From assembly GCF_051781005.1 (NCBI RefSeq), contig NZ_JBPWOA010000017.1, forward strand, positions 186,001 to 250,000: a DNA stretch of 64,000 nucleotides. Reading direction: 5' to 3'. Within the stretch, counting starts at the first letter, position 1. Each line of letters starts with the position of its first letter. This document shows, piece by piece, positions 17,302 to 26,299 of the stretch. Below the pieces are notes generated by a model that saw nothing but the letters and a program-made list of their open reading frames with translations, searched no databases and was not told the origin of the DNA. The translations under genes and the position numbers were made by a program. The DNA comes from Anabaena sp051781005. Lineage in GTDB: Bacteria; Cyanobacteriota; Cyanobacteriia; Cyanobacteriales; Nostocaceae.

Positions 17302-18290
17302 TGGCGGATTTGATTAGCACAAGAACGCCCTTGTTCAACGTCAGCTATATTAGCAAAAGTGGTATCGGCAATATTTCGTAAAGCCTCTGCTGTGAAGAAA
17401 GCTTGATGTCCTGTAATCAAGACATTGGGAAATGTCGTCAAGCGTTGGAAAACATCATCTTGAATGATTTCCCCAGATAAATCTTCAAAAAATAATTCTG
17501 ATTCTTGTTCGTAAACATCTACACCGAGATAACCAATTTGACCTGATTTCAACCCCTCAATCACTGCTTGGGTATCAATCAAAGCACCGCGACTAGTGTT
17601 AATAATCATCATACCCGGTTTCATTTGAGCGATCGCTTCACTATTAATCAAATGGTGAGTTTCCGGCATCAGGGGACAATGCAAAGAGATAATATCAGAA
17701 TTGGCGAAGATTTCTGGCAACTCTACATACTTCCCACCTAATTCCTCTAATTCTGGGTTGCGATAAACATCATAAGCTAGTAGATGACAACCAAACCCTT
17801 TCATAATCTGTCCCAAAATCAGACCGATTTTACCTGTACCAATAATCCCCACTGTGCGTTCATTCAAGTTAAATCCTAACAACCCATTCAAAGAAAAATT
17901 ACCTTCCCGCACACGGTTATAAGCACGGTGAATTTTGCGATTTAGGCTTAAAATTAATCCTACCGCGTGTTCAGCTACCCCATAGGGTGAATAAGCTGGT
18001 ACACGGACAACAGTAATTCCTAACTTGGCTGCGGTTGCTAAATCTACATTATTGAACCCTGCACAACGTAGAGCAATTAAATGAGTTCCCCCAGCAGCGA
18101 GAATTTCTAAAGTGGCAGCATCAACTTGATCATGGACAAATACACAAATACAGGGAAACCCTGCCGCTAAGATGGCGGTATCTCGATTTAGACGTGGTTC
18201 AAAAAATACCAACTCATGTTGAATCGGAGAATTTGCAGCTTCTAAAAACTGCCTATCGTAAGTTTTTGTACTGAAAACTGCTACCTTCAT
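17292..18290 (-). CDS. D-2-hydroxyacid dehydrogenase (D-lactate dehydrogenase type)
   Basis: The 332-residue NAD-dependent enzyme has GTGKIG at 151-156 for the dinucleotide, NTSRGALIDT (about 232-241, catalytic Arg), a Glu in DVYEQE (about 260) and catalytic His in TGHQAFFT (about 296). It most resembles D-lactate dehydrogenases, which reduce pyruvate to D-lactate in fermentation. It is the last gene of the long minus-strand array and follows the phosphatase gene by 76 bases. A link to night-time glycogen breakdown would suit the neighbouring glgX. Confidence 0.9.
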   Translation of the reverse strand: MKVAVFSTKTYDRQFLEAANSPIQHELVFFEPRLNRDTAILAAGFPCICVFVHDQVDAATLEILAAGGTHLIALRCAGFNNVDLATAAKLGITVVRVPAYSPYGVAEHAVGLILSLNRKIHRAYNRVREGNFSLNGLLGFNLNERTVGIIGTGKIGLILGQIMKGFGCHLLAYDVYRNPELEELGGKYVELPEIFANSDIISLHCPLMPETHHLINSEAIAQMKPGMMIINTSRGALIDTQAVIEGLKSGQIGYLGVDVYEQESELFFEDLSGEIIQDDVFQRLTTFPNVLITGHQAFFTAEALRNIADTTFANIADVEQGRSCANQIRHQQ

Positions 18291-18366
18291 CTAAAATTTC
18301 AGGCTATATGCTGCATGATACCCTTATAGCCTACACCCTAAACTCCATACCCCACAACCTTATTAA

Positions 18367-19803
18367 TCATTTCCTTCGCACACAGAGCATTGTAATATCA
18401 TCAAACTGTGGTGCATCAGCAATAAAATCAAATAAATTAGTTTTAATTGAATTCAGCAAATCAATAGCAGAAGTGGATGGTTGCTCTAGAATATCTCGCA
18501 GTCGCTTGTCTGTGAATAACTTACCTTCAGGGTTTTTGCCTTCAGTTACTCCATCAGTATAGCCAATCAATATATCACTAGGTTCAAGCTGAATTTGCTC
18601 AATTTTAAATTTCATTCCCGGCATCATTCCCACTGCCGGTCCGGTAGATTTTAGAGTGTTTTTAATGCCGGATTTATCAATAACAAACAGCGATTCATGT
18701 CCACCATTAATATAAGTCAGTATACCTGTTTCTGCCTCTAGAACACCAAAGAACATGGTTGCAAACATACTCATTTGCCAATGATTTTTGGCAACATATT
18801 CATTAGTTCTGGAAACTGCTTGCAGCGCCTTGACATGAGCTAAGTTTGTAGCGATAGACTTCCCAATCCAACCACCACTGGGCTGATTTTCTTGCAGAAC
18901 CTGATTGGCAATGCCGCGCAATTGAGTTTCTGAAGAAAAGACACGGATTAAGCTTCGCATCAGAGCCATAAATAATGCTGCTCCCACCCCTTTATCACAT
19001 ACATCCGCAATTACCAGTCCTACCTGGTTATTAGGAAGTTCAAAAGTGTCGTAGAAGTCTCCAGCTACCTGACGGGCTGGGTGAAAGCAGGATGCAATTT
19101 CCCAATTGGGAAGTTTAACCAGTTCATAGGGGAGAAAATCAATTTGAATTTGCCGTCCCTTTTCTAGTTCAGCATCAAGAGCTTTGGAATATTTATCAAG
19201 TTTTGAATAGAGACGAGCATTTTCCAAGACTAAAGCCATTTGGTCAGCAGTGAGTAGCATGAGATTGGCTGTTTCTTGGCTAAAATGTCCTGGCTGAGAG
19301 TGTAATAGGGTGATAATTCCTAGTAACTCTTCACCTCTGATAATGGGAACAGCTAAGGCAGAACGGACAATGTAAGGCTGATCAGAAAAGGTGAACCAGC
19401 GCTGATCACACTCAGTATCTGCAATTAATCCGATTTGACGGTTACGGATCACCCAACCAGCAAGCCCCTGATCTAAGACGCTACCAATCAGGCTTTTCCG
19501 CTTTTCTGCTGTTACTTCTGTGCGTGAGAGGATTGCATCAGCTACCTTCCCAGAAGGTTCAAGTAAAAATAGACTGCCTTTTTCAGATTTAGTTTGATCG
19601 GTAGCGACATCTAATGTGGTCTGTAATGCTGCTTTTAGTACTTCTCCTTCTGTGGAGGAGCGTGCCATTGATACTAATTTTTCTAGCAACTTACTTTGGG
19701 CATTAAAAGCAGCTTCTTCATTTCTGAGTTCTGCTACTTCTCGACGTAGTGCTTCTAGTTCTTGGTAATCTACTTGTTGTTGAGATTGATGGTTAGAATT
19801 CAT
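18367..19803 (-). CDS. icfG: GAF-PP2C (SpoIIE/RsbU-type) phosphatase, IcfG-like
   Basis: The 478-residue cytosolic protein has an N-terminal coiled coil (about 10-45), a GAF domain (about 50-200) and a C-terminal PP2C/SpoIIE phosphatase domain (about 230-478). Metal-binding Asp motifs include GDFYDTF and VIADVCDKGVGAALFMAL, and GYTDGVTEG and DDITMLCVRR near the end. In partner switching this enzyme dephosphorylates a STAS antagonist. The neighbours (RsbW-like kinase, two STAS proteins, glgX) match the Synechocystis icfG cluster as I recall it, where the phosphatase coordinates inorganic carbon and glucose use. The symbol is by that analogy. Confidence 0.9.
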   Translation of the reverse strand: MNSNHQSQQQVDYQELEALRREVAELRNEEAAFNAQSKLLEKLVSMARSSTEGEVLKAALQTTLDVATDQTKSEKGSLFLLEPSGKVADAILSRTEVTAEKRKSLIGSVLDQGLAGWVIRNRQIGLIADTECDQRWFTFSDQPYIVRSALAVPIIRGEELLGIITLLHSQPGHFSQETANLMLLTADQMALVLENARLYSKLDKYSKALDAELEKGRQIQIDFLPYELVKLPNWEIASCFHPARQVAGDFYDTFELPNNQVGLVIADVCDKGVGAALFMALMRSLIRVFSSETQLRGIANQVLQENQPSGGWIGKSIATNLAHVKALQAVSRTNEYVAKNHWQMSMFATMFFGVLEAETGILTYINGGHESLFVIDKSGIKNTLKSTGPAVGMMPGMKFKIEQIQLEPSDILIGYTDGVTEGKNPEGKLFTDKRLRDILEQPSTSAIDLLNSIKTNLFDFIADAPQFDDITMLCVRRK

Positions 19804-19975
19804 ATTCCCCTAAGCAAATGATTCAAGCTGTCAATTTAAAGTGAGTTTTCTAAAAAGATAGATGCTGAAAACCTGTATGTGTGGATATTTTTCAATTGCT
19901 TAACCGGCGTTAACTTAGATTAATGGGGGCTGAATTACCTCAATATCATAGCCTAAACAAACATCCATAACTTGA

Positions 19976-20395
19976 CTATTGGCAATTGACTACAAAGATA
20001 TTACGATTCTTTTCTCCGACTCGTTGATAAAAATATTGATCTACACCCTGAATTGCCAAATATACTCCTAGTCCACCCATGCGGCGTTCTTCCAAATGCT
20101 TATTTAATTCTTCAGATTCGACAGTCACCATTTCGTAAGGATCGTATCTAGCACCAGTATCTTCTATGCAGATAGTTAAGGTTGATTCTTGGCGATCGCT
20201 AGATATATCTAGTTTACCAGTCAATCCTGCTTCTTCATAGCCATGCATAATGATATTGGTAGCAATTTCGTCTACTGCCAGACGCAGCTTATAAGTGGAT
20301 TTTTTATCCAAGCCTGCTGACTCGGCTGCTGTCATCACATATTTAGCGATCGCTCCTAAAGAGTCTAGTGTTCCCGATACGGTTAAAGTTTCCAT
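19976..20395 (-). CDS. RsbW-like anti-sigma factor / serine kinase
   Basis: The 139-residue HATPase_c protein has the N-box DEIATNIIMHGY (about 43-54), a G1 box IEDTGARYDP (about 78-87) and a G2 box RMGGLGVYLA (about 105-115). Such kinases phosphorylate a conserved Ser of STAS antagonists and bind a sigma factor or another target. The candidate substrates are the two STAS proteins in this run (20571-20909 and 23226-23564). The opposing phosphatase is the next gene downstream. Confidence 0.93.
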   Translation of the reverse strand: METLTVSGTLDSLGAIAKYVMTAAESAGLDKKSTYKLRLAVDEIATNIIMHGYEEAGLTGKLDISSDRQESTLTICIEDTGARYDPYEMVTVESEELNKHLEERRMGGLGVYLAIQGVDQYFYQRVGEKNRNIFVVNCQ

Positions 20396-20570
20396 AACAT
20401 AAGGTGGTGTTGGTATCCTGGGATAATCAGATTGAATCTCTGCGCTCGGCTCAGAAACGCAGATTGGGATCTATTAGACATCGACCGAATTTAAATATGC
20501 GTTTTCTACAACCCTTGTAGAGACGTTGCGGACAACATCTCTACTTTTTCGGAGATGTCTATTGAAATTT

Positions 20571-20909
20571 CTACGCCTTTCCTATTTTTGCAGCGTCATA
20601 CTCATCTAGCAAAATAACACTGTGGTGAAAACCAGTCTTGATAATCGTCTCCAAAACTGTATCTTTTTGAGCGCCTACTATGTAAATATTCACTGCACCC
20701 ATCTTTTGTTTAGCGAATATCAGCACCCGTAGTCCGGCACTGGCCATATATTCTAGGTCTGCCATCATCAAAACCAAACTTTTGGGATTTTGGGCAGCAG
20801 CCTCTTCTACCTTTGCCTTTAACTCTGATGCTGTACTCGCATCCAGTTCTCCAGATAAGGTAATTTTAGCGATGTCATCACTTGTTTCTAGGGTTGCGTT
20901 AAAAGCCAT
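20571..20909 (-). CDS. STAS-domain anti-sigma factor antagonist
   Basis: A 112-residue single STAS domain. The motif DLEYMASAGLRVL contains the phosphorylatable Ser57. It lies between glgX and the RsbW-like kinase. It is paralogous to the STAS protein at 23226-23564. By family knowledge, the unphosphorylated form frees the kinase's target. Confidence 0.95.
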   Translation of the reverse strand: MAFNATLETSDDIAKITLSGELDASTASELKAKVEEAAAQNPKSLVLMMADLEYMASAGLRVLIFAKQKMGAVNIYIVGAQKDTVLETIIKTGFHHSVILLDEYDAAKIGKA

Positions 20910-20997
20910 AATTTCCTGTTAGTAGTTGAATTGTGAGTAACGATTTTCAAGTTGACAATTGCTAGAGAGCAAATTATTCAGCAAGCCAAATGGTAAT

Positions 20998-23118
20998 TTA
21001 TTTACCTACTAAGATTGCCACAGAGCGATCGCCCATGAGCAATCCTGATTGATCTTCTAGTCTAGGTTCTGTACCAGGTTCCCAGCTATCATGCGGTGAT
21101 ATAGCACCAGTATTAGCAAAGATATGCCAATTCATTCCTACTGGCAAACTGGGAATCTCAAACCACTGAGCTTGCCAGTGCATATTCATTGCTACGTAGA
21201 TATAATTATCTTCGACAGTTCCTTGTTTTGCGTGTTTACCGCAGAGCATAAAAGCCAGAGTCCGACAGGAATCAGACCAATCAGCATTCCATGCCTGTGT
21301 GCCATGCCATGTAATATCTGCATAGCCACTGCCAACATAATCACGATTTTGGAAGTGCCATTGATTTCTCAAAACTGGATGAACGTTGCGGAAAACAATG
21401 CAATGTCTAACAAACTTAAACAAATCTGCATTAGTTTTTAACAAATTCCAGTCTAACCAGTTCAAATCATTATCGTGGCAATAAGTATTATTATTCCCAT
21501 ATTGAGTCCGTCCCAACTCATCACCCATGAGAATCATCGGCACACCCTGACTCACCATCAGCATTGCCAAAGCATTTTTAATCTGACGACGGCGCAAAGC
21601 ATTAATCCCTGGATCATCTGTTGGCCCTTCCCAGCCACAGTTCCAGCTATCATTATCATTCGTGCCATCATTATTATTTTCGCCATTGGCTTCATTATGT
21701 TTCCCATCATAGGAAACCAAATCCATCATTGTGAAACCATCGTGGGCAGTAATGAAATTAATTGATGTTGCCGGCGCACGACCAGACCAAGCATAGAGAT
21801 CAGGAGAACCTTGCAAACGTTGGGCAGCATCCCCAACAGTACCATCTCCCTTCAAGAATTTACGAATACCATCACGGTACTTACCATTCCATTCGGCCCA
21901 ACGTCCATAAGCAGGGAAAGAACCCACTTGGTATAAACCACCTGCATCCCAAGCTTCAGCAATCAGTTTACATTTAGCCAGAATTGGGTCAAAGGCCAAT
22001 GATTCTAGCAAGGGTGGATTTGCTAAAGGTGCGCCCCAAGGATCTCGTCCTAAAATCGCTGCCAAGTCAAACCGGAACCCATCAATATGATATTCTGATG
22101 CCCAGTAACGCAGACAATCTAGCACTATTCCCCTGACAACTGGGTTATTGCAATTAAGAGTATTACCAGTACCACTAAAGTTGTAATAATACCCTTCCGG
22201 GGTCAGCATATAGTATGTCTTATTATCAATGCCTCGGAAGGAAATTGTTGGGCCATGTTCATTACCTTCCGCTGTGTGATTGAAAACTACATCTAGAATT
22301 ACCTCAATCCCATTTTTATGTAATTCTTTCACCAGCGTCTTCAATTCATCAACCTGCATCCCAAATTTGCCTGTAGCTGCATAGCCAGCTTTGGGAGCAA
22401 AGAAGCCAACGGTACTGTAACCCCAGTAATTATAAAGGGTTTCTCCAGTTTGCGGGTTAGGGCGACTGTTTTCAAATTCATCAAATTCATAAATGGGCAT
22501 CAACTCCACAGCATTGACACCCAACTCTTTCAGGTAAGAAATTTTGTCCCTGATACCTGCAAAAGTCCCCTGATGCTTTTCTTTAACACCAGAGGAAGGA
22601 TGACGGGTAAAACTGCGGACGTGCATTTCATAGATGATCTGATCCTCTGGAGGAATTTCCAAAGGACGGTCATTTTCCCAGTCAAAATCATCAAAACCTA
22701 TTCTGGCTCGATGGTGATAGATATCATTCCAGTCTGGGGTGACACCCCAAACGTCCCGACCACCAATAATTTTGGCGTAAGGATCCATCAATACTTTACT
22801 GGTATCAAACCAATGACCTTCCTGGAAATTATTTGGCCCATCCATGCGATAGCCATATTCTAGATTTTCATAATCAAGGTCAAATAAAACCATACAATAG
22901 ACATTACCAATCCTGAACTCTTCAGGAAAAGGAATTTCTACTAAAGGTTCCTTGGCGTGCTTCTTAAACAAGACCAAAGTACAGGATTTGGCTTGGCTCG
23001 AAAAAATAGAGAAGTTAACCCCCCCTGGTACTAGAGTTGCACCGAAGGGAAATGGTTTACCGTTGCGTAATTTAAAACCCTCGTAAGTATGCGTTGGATG
23101 AATATCAATTCTTTCCAT
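20998..23118 (-). CDS. glgX: Glycogen debranching enzyme (isoamylase type)
   Basis: The 706-residue GH13 enzyme has an N-terminal CBM48 (about 15-105) and a TIM barrel with the four conserved regions: DVVFNHTAEG, GFRFDLAAIL (nucleophile Asp), IAEAWDAGG (acid/base Glu) and FITAHDGFTM. It hydrolyses alpha-1,6 branches of glycogen, releasing maltodextrins. It is flanked on both sides by STAS genes, so its expression is probably tied to the partner-switching module. A cold- and osmotic-stress-induced homologue, lti2, has been described in Anabaena. Confidence 0.96.
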   Translation of the reverse strand: MERIDIHPTHTYEGFKLRNGKPFPFGATLVPGGVNFSIFSSQAKSCTLVLFKKHAKEPLVEIPFPEEFRIGNVYCMVLFDLDYENLEYGYRMDGPNNFQEGHWFDTSKVLMDPYAKIIGGRDVWGVTPDWNDIYHHRARIGFDDFDWENDRPLEIPPEDQIIYEMHVRSFTRHPSSGVKEKHQGTFAGIRDKISYLKELGVNAVELMPIYEFDEFENSRPNPQTGETLYNYWGYSTVGFFAPKAGYAATGKFGMQVDELKTLVKELHKNGIEVILDVVFNHTAEGNEHGPTISFRGIDNKTYYMLTPEGYYYNFSGTGNTLNCNNPVVRGIVLDCLRYWASEYHIDGFRFDLAAILGRDPWGAPLANPPLLESLAFDPILAKCKLIAEAWDAGGLYQVGSFPAYGRWAEWNGKYRDGIRKFLKGDGTVGDAAQRLQGSPDLYAWSGRAPATSINFITAHDGFTMMDLVSYDGKHNEANGENNNDGTNDNDSWNCGWEGPTDDPGINALRRRQIKNALAMLMVSQGVPMILMGDELGRTQYGNNNTYCHDNDLNWLDWNLLKTNADLFKFVRHCIVFRNVHPVLRNQWHFQNRDYVGSGYADITWHGTQAWNADWSDSCRTLAFMLCGKHAKQGTVEDNYIYVAMNMHWQAQWFEIPSLPVGMNWHIFANTGAISPHDSWEPGTEPRLEDQSGLLMGDRSVAILVGK

Positions 23119-23205
23119 TGTTACTAGTCCTTATTTCCCGGTTATAGCTGTAGTCACATAGGTGAGGACAAGTATATTGCTCAAACCTTCAAACAACTGA
23201 GTTGA

Positions 23206-23230
23206 TACTCGTTACTCGTTACTCGTTACT
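23206..23230. repeat. TACTCGT heptamer repeat overlapping a stop codon
   Basis: Three units of TACTCGT plus TACT. The stop codon of the STAS gene (23226-23228 on the minus strand) lies inside the repeat. Confidence 0.85.
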
Positions 23231-23564
23231 TAGAAGTCAGTGCTTCTATGCCTTTTTCCAGAGTTTCACTAGTGGTAAAAAAGTCTAGAAATCCGGTTAT
23301 GGTCATGGTGTCTATAATTTCTTCAGTTAAACCCACCAATAATAACTTCCCTTCTTTGGCGGTTGTTTGCCGATACAGAGACAGCAGCATTCGCAAGCCA
23401 GCACTGGACATATAAGGGACTTTAGTCATGTCGAGGATAATTTTACTGCCTGGTTCTGCTAAAGGCAAAACTTCTTTGGTGACAGATGATGCTGTGTTGG
23501 CATCTATATCGCCCACAAGTACTGCTACCTTTACGTCTTTAATTGTCGTGATGCTAATTTCCAT
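23226..23564 (-). CDS. STAS-domain anti-sigma factor antagonist (second copy)
   Basis: A 112-residue single STAS domain with KVPYMSSAGLRML; Ser54 aligns with Ser57 of the other STAS protein here. It sits between the AGE-fold gene and glgX. Two antagonists with one kinase and one phosphatase match the arrangement of Slr1856 and Slr1859 around IcfG in Synechocystis, as far as I recall. Confidence 0.95.
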   Translation of the reverse strand: MEISITTIKDVKVAVLVGDIDANTASSVTKEVLPLAEPGSKIILDMTKVPYMSSAGLRMLLSLYRQTTAKEGKLLLVGLTEEIIDTMTITGFLDFFTTSETLEKGIEALTSK

Positions 23565-23641
23565 ATTTATTGGTAAGTTTCACTGAATTCATAATTAGAG
23601 ATGAGGGGAAAACACCCCTCACCGCATTGTTCCATCTATAG

Positions 23642-25462
23642 TTACACAGGCACAATCTGTACCTTAACTTTGACGCGATCGTTGGTTTTGGGTAAGGTAA
23701 CAGTTAAAGCCTCTGCATCGAAGTTGGTGTAAGGCTCTCCGTCGATTTCACACTTACCAATTTTGATACTTCCAGGAGGCAAAATATCTGGTGATACTCT
23801 CAGAATATTGTCGGGGAATCCTCCAGGGATGGGCTTAAAGTAAAAGTCCATTGGCTGTTTGGTAATGAGCAAGTTGGTATAAACTGCTGCTAAATAGCAT
23901 AGTTCAAAAGAGTGATAACCGCTCATGGAGTGGGAACCTTTACCCCGTTCGTTACCTCCGGCCAGATAGGGGATACCATTAGCGAGAACGTTAAAGTAAA
24001 TGCCACCTTCTTCTAAATCTAGGAACCAAGCATTGTAAAATGCTGCGGATTCACGAGCTAAACGATGATATTCTTTGTCATCGAGAATGCCTGCTAAAAT
24101 CTGGTACGCTAGGATCGCTTGTTCTTGTTGCCACCAAGCTTTGCGATCGTGCCAAACAAAACGATAAGTATCTTCACCTTCAGCTAGGGTTCGTTCGACA
24201 ACGTCATACCAACCGCCACGCTGCTGGTCGCTACCAACATCTGGCATCAAATCAGCAATTTTTTTGGCTAAATTAACATAGCTATCCTTGGCTTTGAGGC
24301 TTTGCATCCTCATCAAGTTCCAAGAAATTTTCAGGTTGTGACCAACTACAGCCCGGTTTTGCTGCCATCCCCAACTTGTATCTTTAGACCAGTCTTGGAA
24401 AAAGCGTTCTTGCACAAATGGACTGTTTTCATAGTCAGGGAAACGTTTTTCGATGGTGTCGAAGGTATACTCCAACATATCGGCATATTCTTGTTTACCT
24501 GTAGCCAGCCAGAGGTTAATCAGGTAAGCTGGGGCATGATCACCGACAGAATTCCAGTTCTTAGTCCCTTTATTTTGTCCCAAGGTGTCGCTTAAGGGAT
24601 CTAAAGTTAATGGATCGAGGTGAGAGAAGTATCCACCATATTCGCTTTTATCGAGTAAAAACTCGTTAAATAGCTTAATAGTCTTCTCGGTGTCATCCAT
24701 AATCTGTGGATCACCGGTACAACGATAGGTTTGAATGGGTCCGGCTAGGGCGTAAATTTGTTCATAAGCAGGGATAGCGTAATAGTCATCACCAAACTCT
24801 GACGCGAAGATTTTATCTTCTTTTTCTCCCTTCACATCAATCCCGTGATACCAATAAACGATGCCTTCATCTAAGTCTACAAACCTCATGTGTTCCCGCA
24901 GGTACTCAGTACCTCTTTCAGCGGCTTTGAGGAAGCTATCATTACCAGTCATCAGGAAAGCGGTGGCAAAACCATATACTAGACGGGAAATAGTATCGGT
25001 TTCTTGGCGGAAATTGGTGGTTGATTGTATACCACTCAGATTGAGGGTGGTGCGATAGTTGCGATAGTCGTATTCACCTTCTCCAAATTGAGCTTTGAGA
25101 TAAAATTTACCCAAAGCATTAATTTGCTTTACCCACCAATCTTGTTTCTCGAAAACGTAATCGTTTTTTTGCCGACCAGCAAAAACTATCTGTTTAGCAT
25201 CGAATATATCGCTATCTGGGTAAAATACCCCATAAGTAAATAAATACCGTCCGGGTAACAGCATGGATCTCATGTTACCAGTAGCATCAGGATAGCCTTC
25301 ATCAAAGTTCTGAATTAGTTTGGCAAAGGCCATCGGACTAATCTTAACTTGGAACTCTCTGCCATCAGAAGTTTTCAATCCAAAAGTGTCACTGTTACCG
25401 TCATATTCGGTCACATAGCCAGCGATTAGGTCTGAAAAGGTAAAATCTACCTTTGTCGTCAT
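23642..25462 (-). CDS. N-acylglucosamine 2-epimerase (AGE)-fold protein
   Basis: A 606-residue protein. Residues about 110-540 form an alpha/alpha-barrel of the AGE/renin-binding superfamily, with RLVYGFATAFLMTGN, WWQQEQAILAYQIL and GGIYFNVLANGIPYLAGG as recognisable pieces. A separate N-terminal beta-rich segment (about 1-105) and a C-terminal beta segment (about 545-606) extend it well beyond the usual 390 residues. The substrate is probably a sugar or glycoside. Its place between STAS and DJ-1 genes matches the icfG-type cluster. The reaction is unknown. Confidence 0.85.
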   Translation of the reverse strand: MTTKVDFTFSDLIAGYVTEYDGNSDTFGLKTSDGREFQVKISPMAFAKLIQNFDEGYPDATGNMRSMLLPGRYLFTYGVFYPDSDIFDAKQIVFAGRQKNDYVFEKQDWWVKQINALGKFYLKAQFGEGEYDYRNYRTTLNLSGIQSTTNFRQETDTISRLVYGFATAFLMTGNDSFLKAAERGTEYLREHMRFVDLDEGIVYWYHGIDVKGEKEDKIFASEFGDDYYAIPAYEQIYALAGPIQTYRCTGDPQIMDDTEKTIKLFNEFLLDKSEYGGYFSHLDPLTLDPLSDTLGQNKGTKNWNSVGDHAPAYLINLWLATGKQEYADMLEYTFDTIEKRFPDYENSPFVQERFFQDWSKDTSWGWQQNRAVVGHNLKISWNLMRMQSLKAKDSYVNLAKKIADLMPDVGSDQQRGGWYDVVERTLAEGEDTYRFVWHDRKAWWQQEQAILAYQILAGILDDKEYHRLARESAAFYNAWFLDLEEGGIYFNVLANGIPYLAGGNERGKGSHSMSGYHSFELCYLAAVYTNLLITKQPMDFYFKPIPGGFPDNILRVSPDILPPGSIKIGKCEIDGEPYTNFDAEALTVTLPKTNDRVKVKVQIVPV

Positions 25463-25529
25463 AATATTTCCTCGTTTTGTTTAGAATTGATTAATTTAGA
25501 TTCCCTGAGCTAAAGATGTATGGAAATTA

Positions 25530-26132
25530 CTAATTTTTCTCTATTTCTTTGACAAAAGTTTCCATGAATTGGTCTACCATACCGGGATGTTTACCTGTGA
25601 TTAGATTACCATCAATGACTAAATCTGTAGTTACATCACCTTCATAGATAACGTCTGCTCCGGCATTTTCTACATCACAGATAATGTTATGAGCGCAGGT
25701 TACTTTTTTGCCTTTTATTAAGTCTGGGTCTGCACAGAATAGCCACAGACTATGGCAGATAGTTCCTAATTTTACATTATCTGTATTTGCTGCTTTTCGG
25801 AGAAAAACAACTGCGGGAGCTTGGTTTTTTTGACCTTTTTTAACATTTACTTGATACCGCAGGCGATCCATTGCATAAGCTCCAATGCAAATAATACCTT
25901 TATAATCCGCAGGATTAATATCTTTTACTTCTGTGGTAACAGTAACGTGAAATTCTACTTGATCATTTTCGGGGTTAGACCCAAAGTGTAGTTCTTTATT
26001 ACCCCATAGATGAGAAATGTATTCTACTTCATAACCTTGTTCAGGGAAATACTCATTGAAGCGACGGAATTCTGTACCGTCAAAATGTTCTTCAATGAGT
26101 ACACCTATTTTGCCTTTGTTTTCAATGGTCAT
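25530..26132 (-). CDS. DJ-1/PfpI family protein
   Basis: A 200-residue class-I glutamine-amidotransferase-like protein. The nucleophilic elbow is GTICHSLWLF with Cys126 followed by His127. The later HNIICDVENAGA and GNLITGKHPGM segments are typical of PfpI proteins. These act as glyoxalases, peptidases or chaperones in carbonyl and oxidative stress. The elbow CHS (instead of CHG) is a mild variant. The gene is downstream of the three mosaic-domain genes and upstream of the AGE gene. Confidence 0.9.
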   Translation of the reverse strand: MTIENKGKIGVLIEEHFDGTEFRRFNEYFPEQGYEVEYISHLWGNKELHFGSNPENDQVEFHVTVTTEVKDINPADYKGIICIGAYAMDRLRYQVNVKKGQKNQAPAVVFLRKAANTDNVKLGTICHSLWLFCADPDLIKGKKVTCAHNIICDVENAGADVIYEGDVTTDLVIDGNLITGKHPGMVDQFMETFVKEIEKN

Positions 26133-26299
26133 CTAAATTTTCATCCTTGGTGATGCTGGCAATTAAGAAAATCGTAAAAAATGTATGAGTGACAAAACCC
26201 GATAATTTAGAGATCAGGGCAAAAATATGTTCACCCATACATAATGCTGCGTAAATCAAGAATTTCAAATATCAAGAAATTTCTTGATTTAGAGAGAAT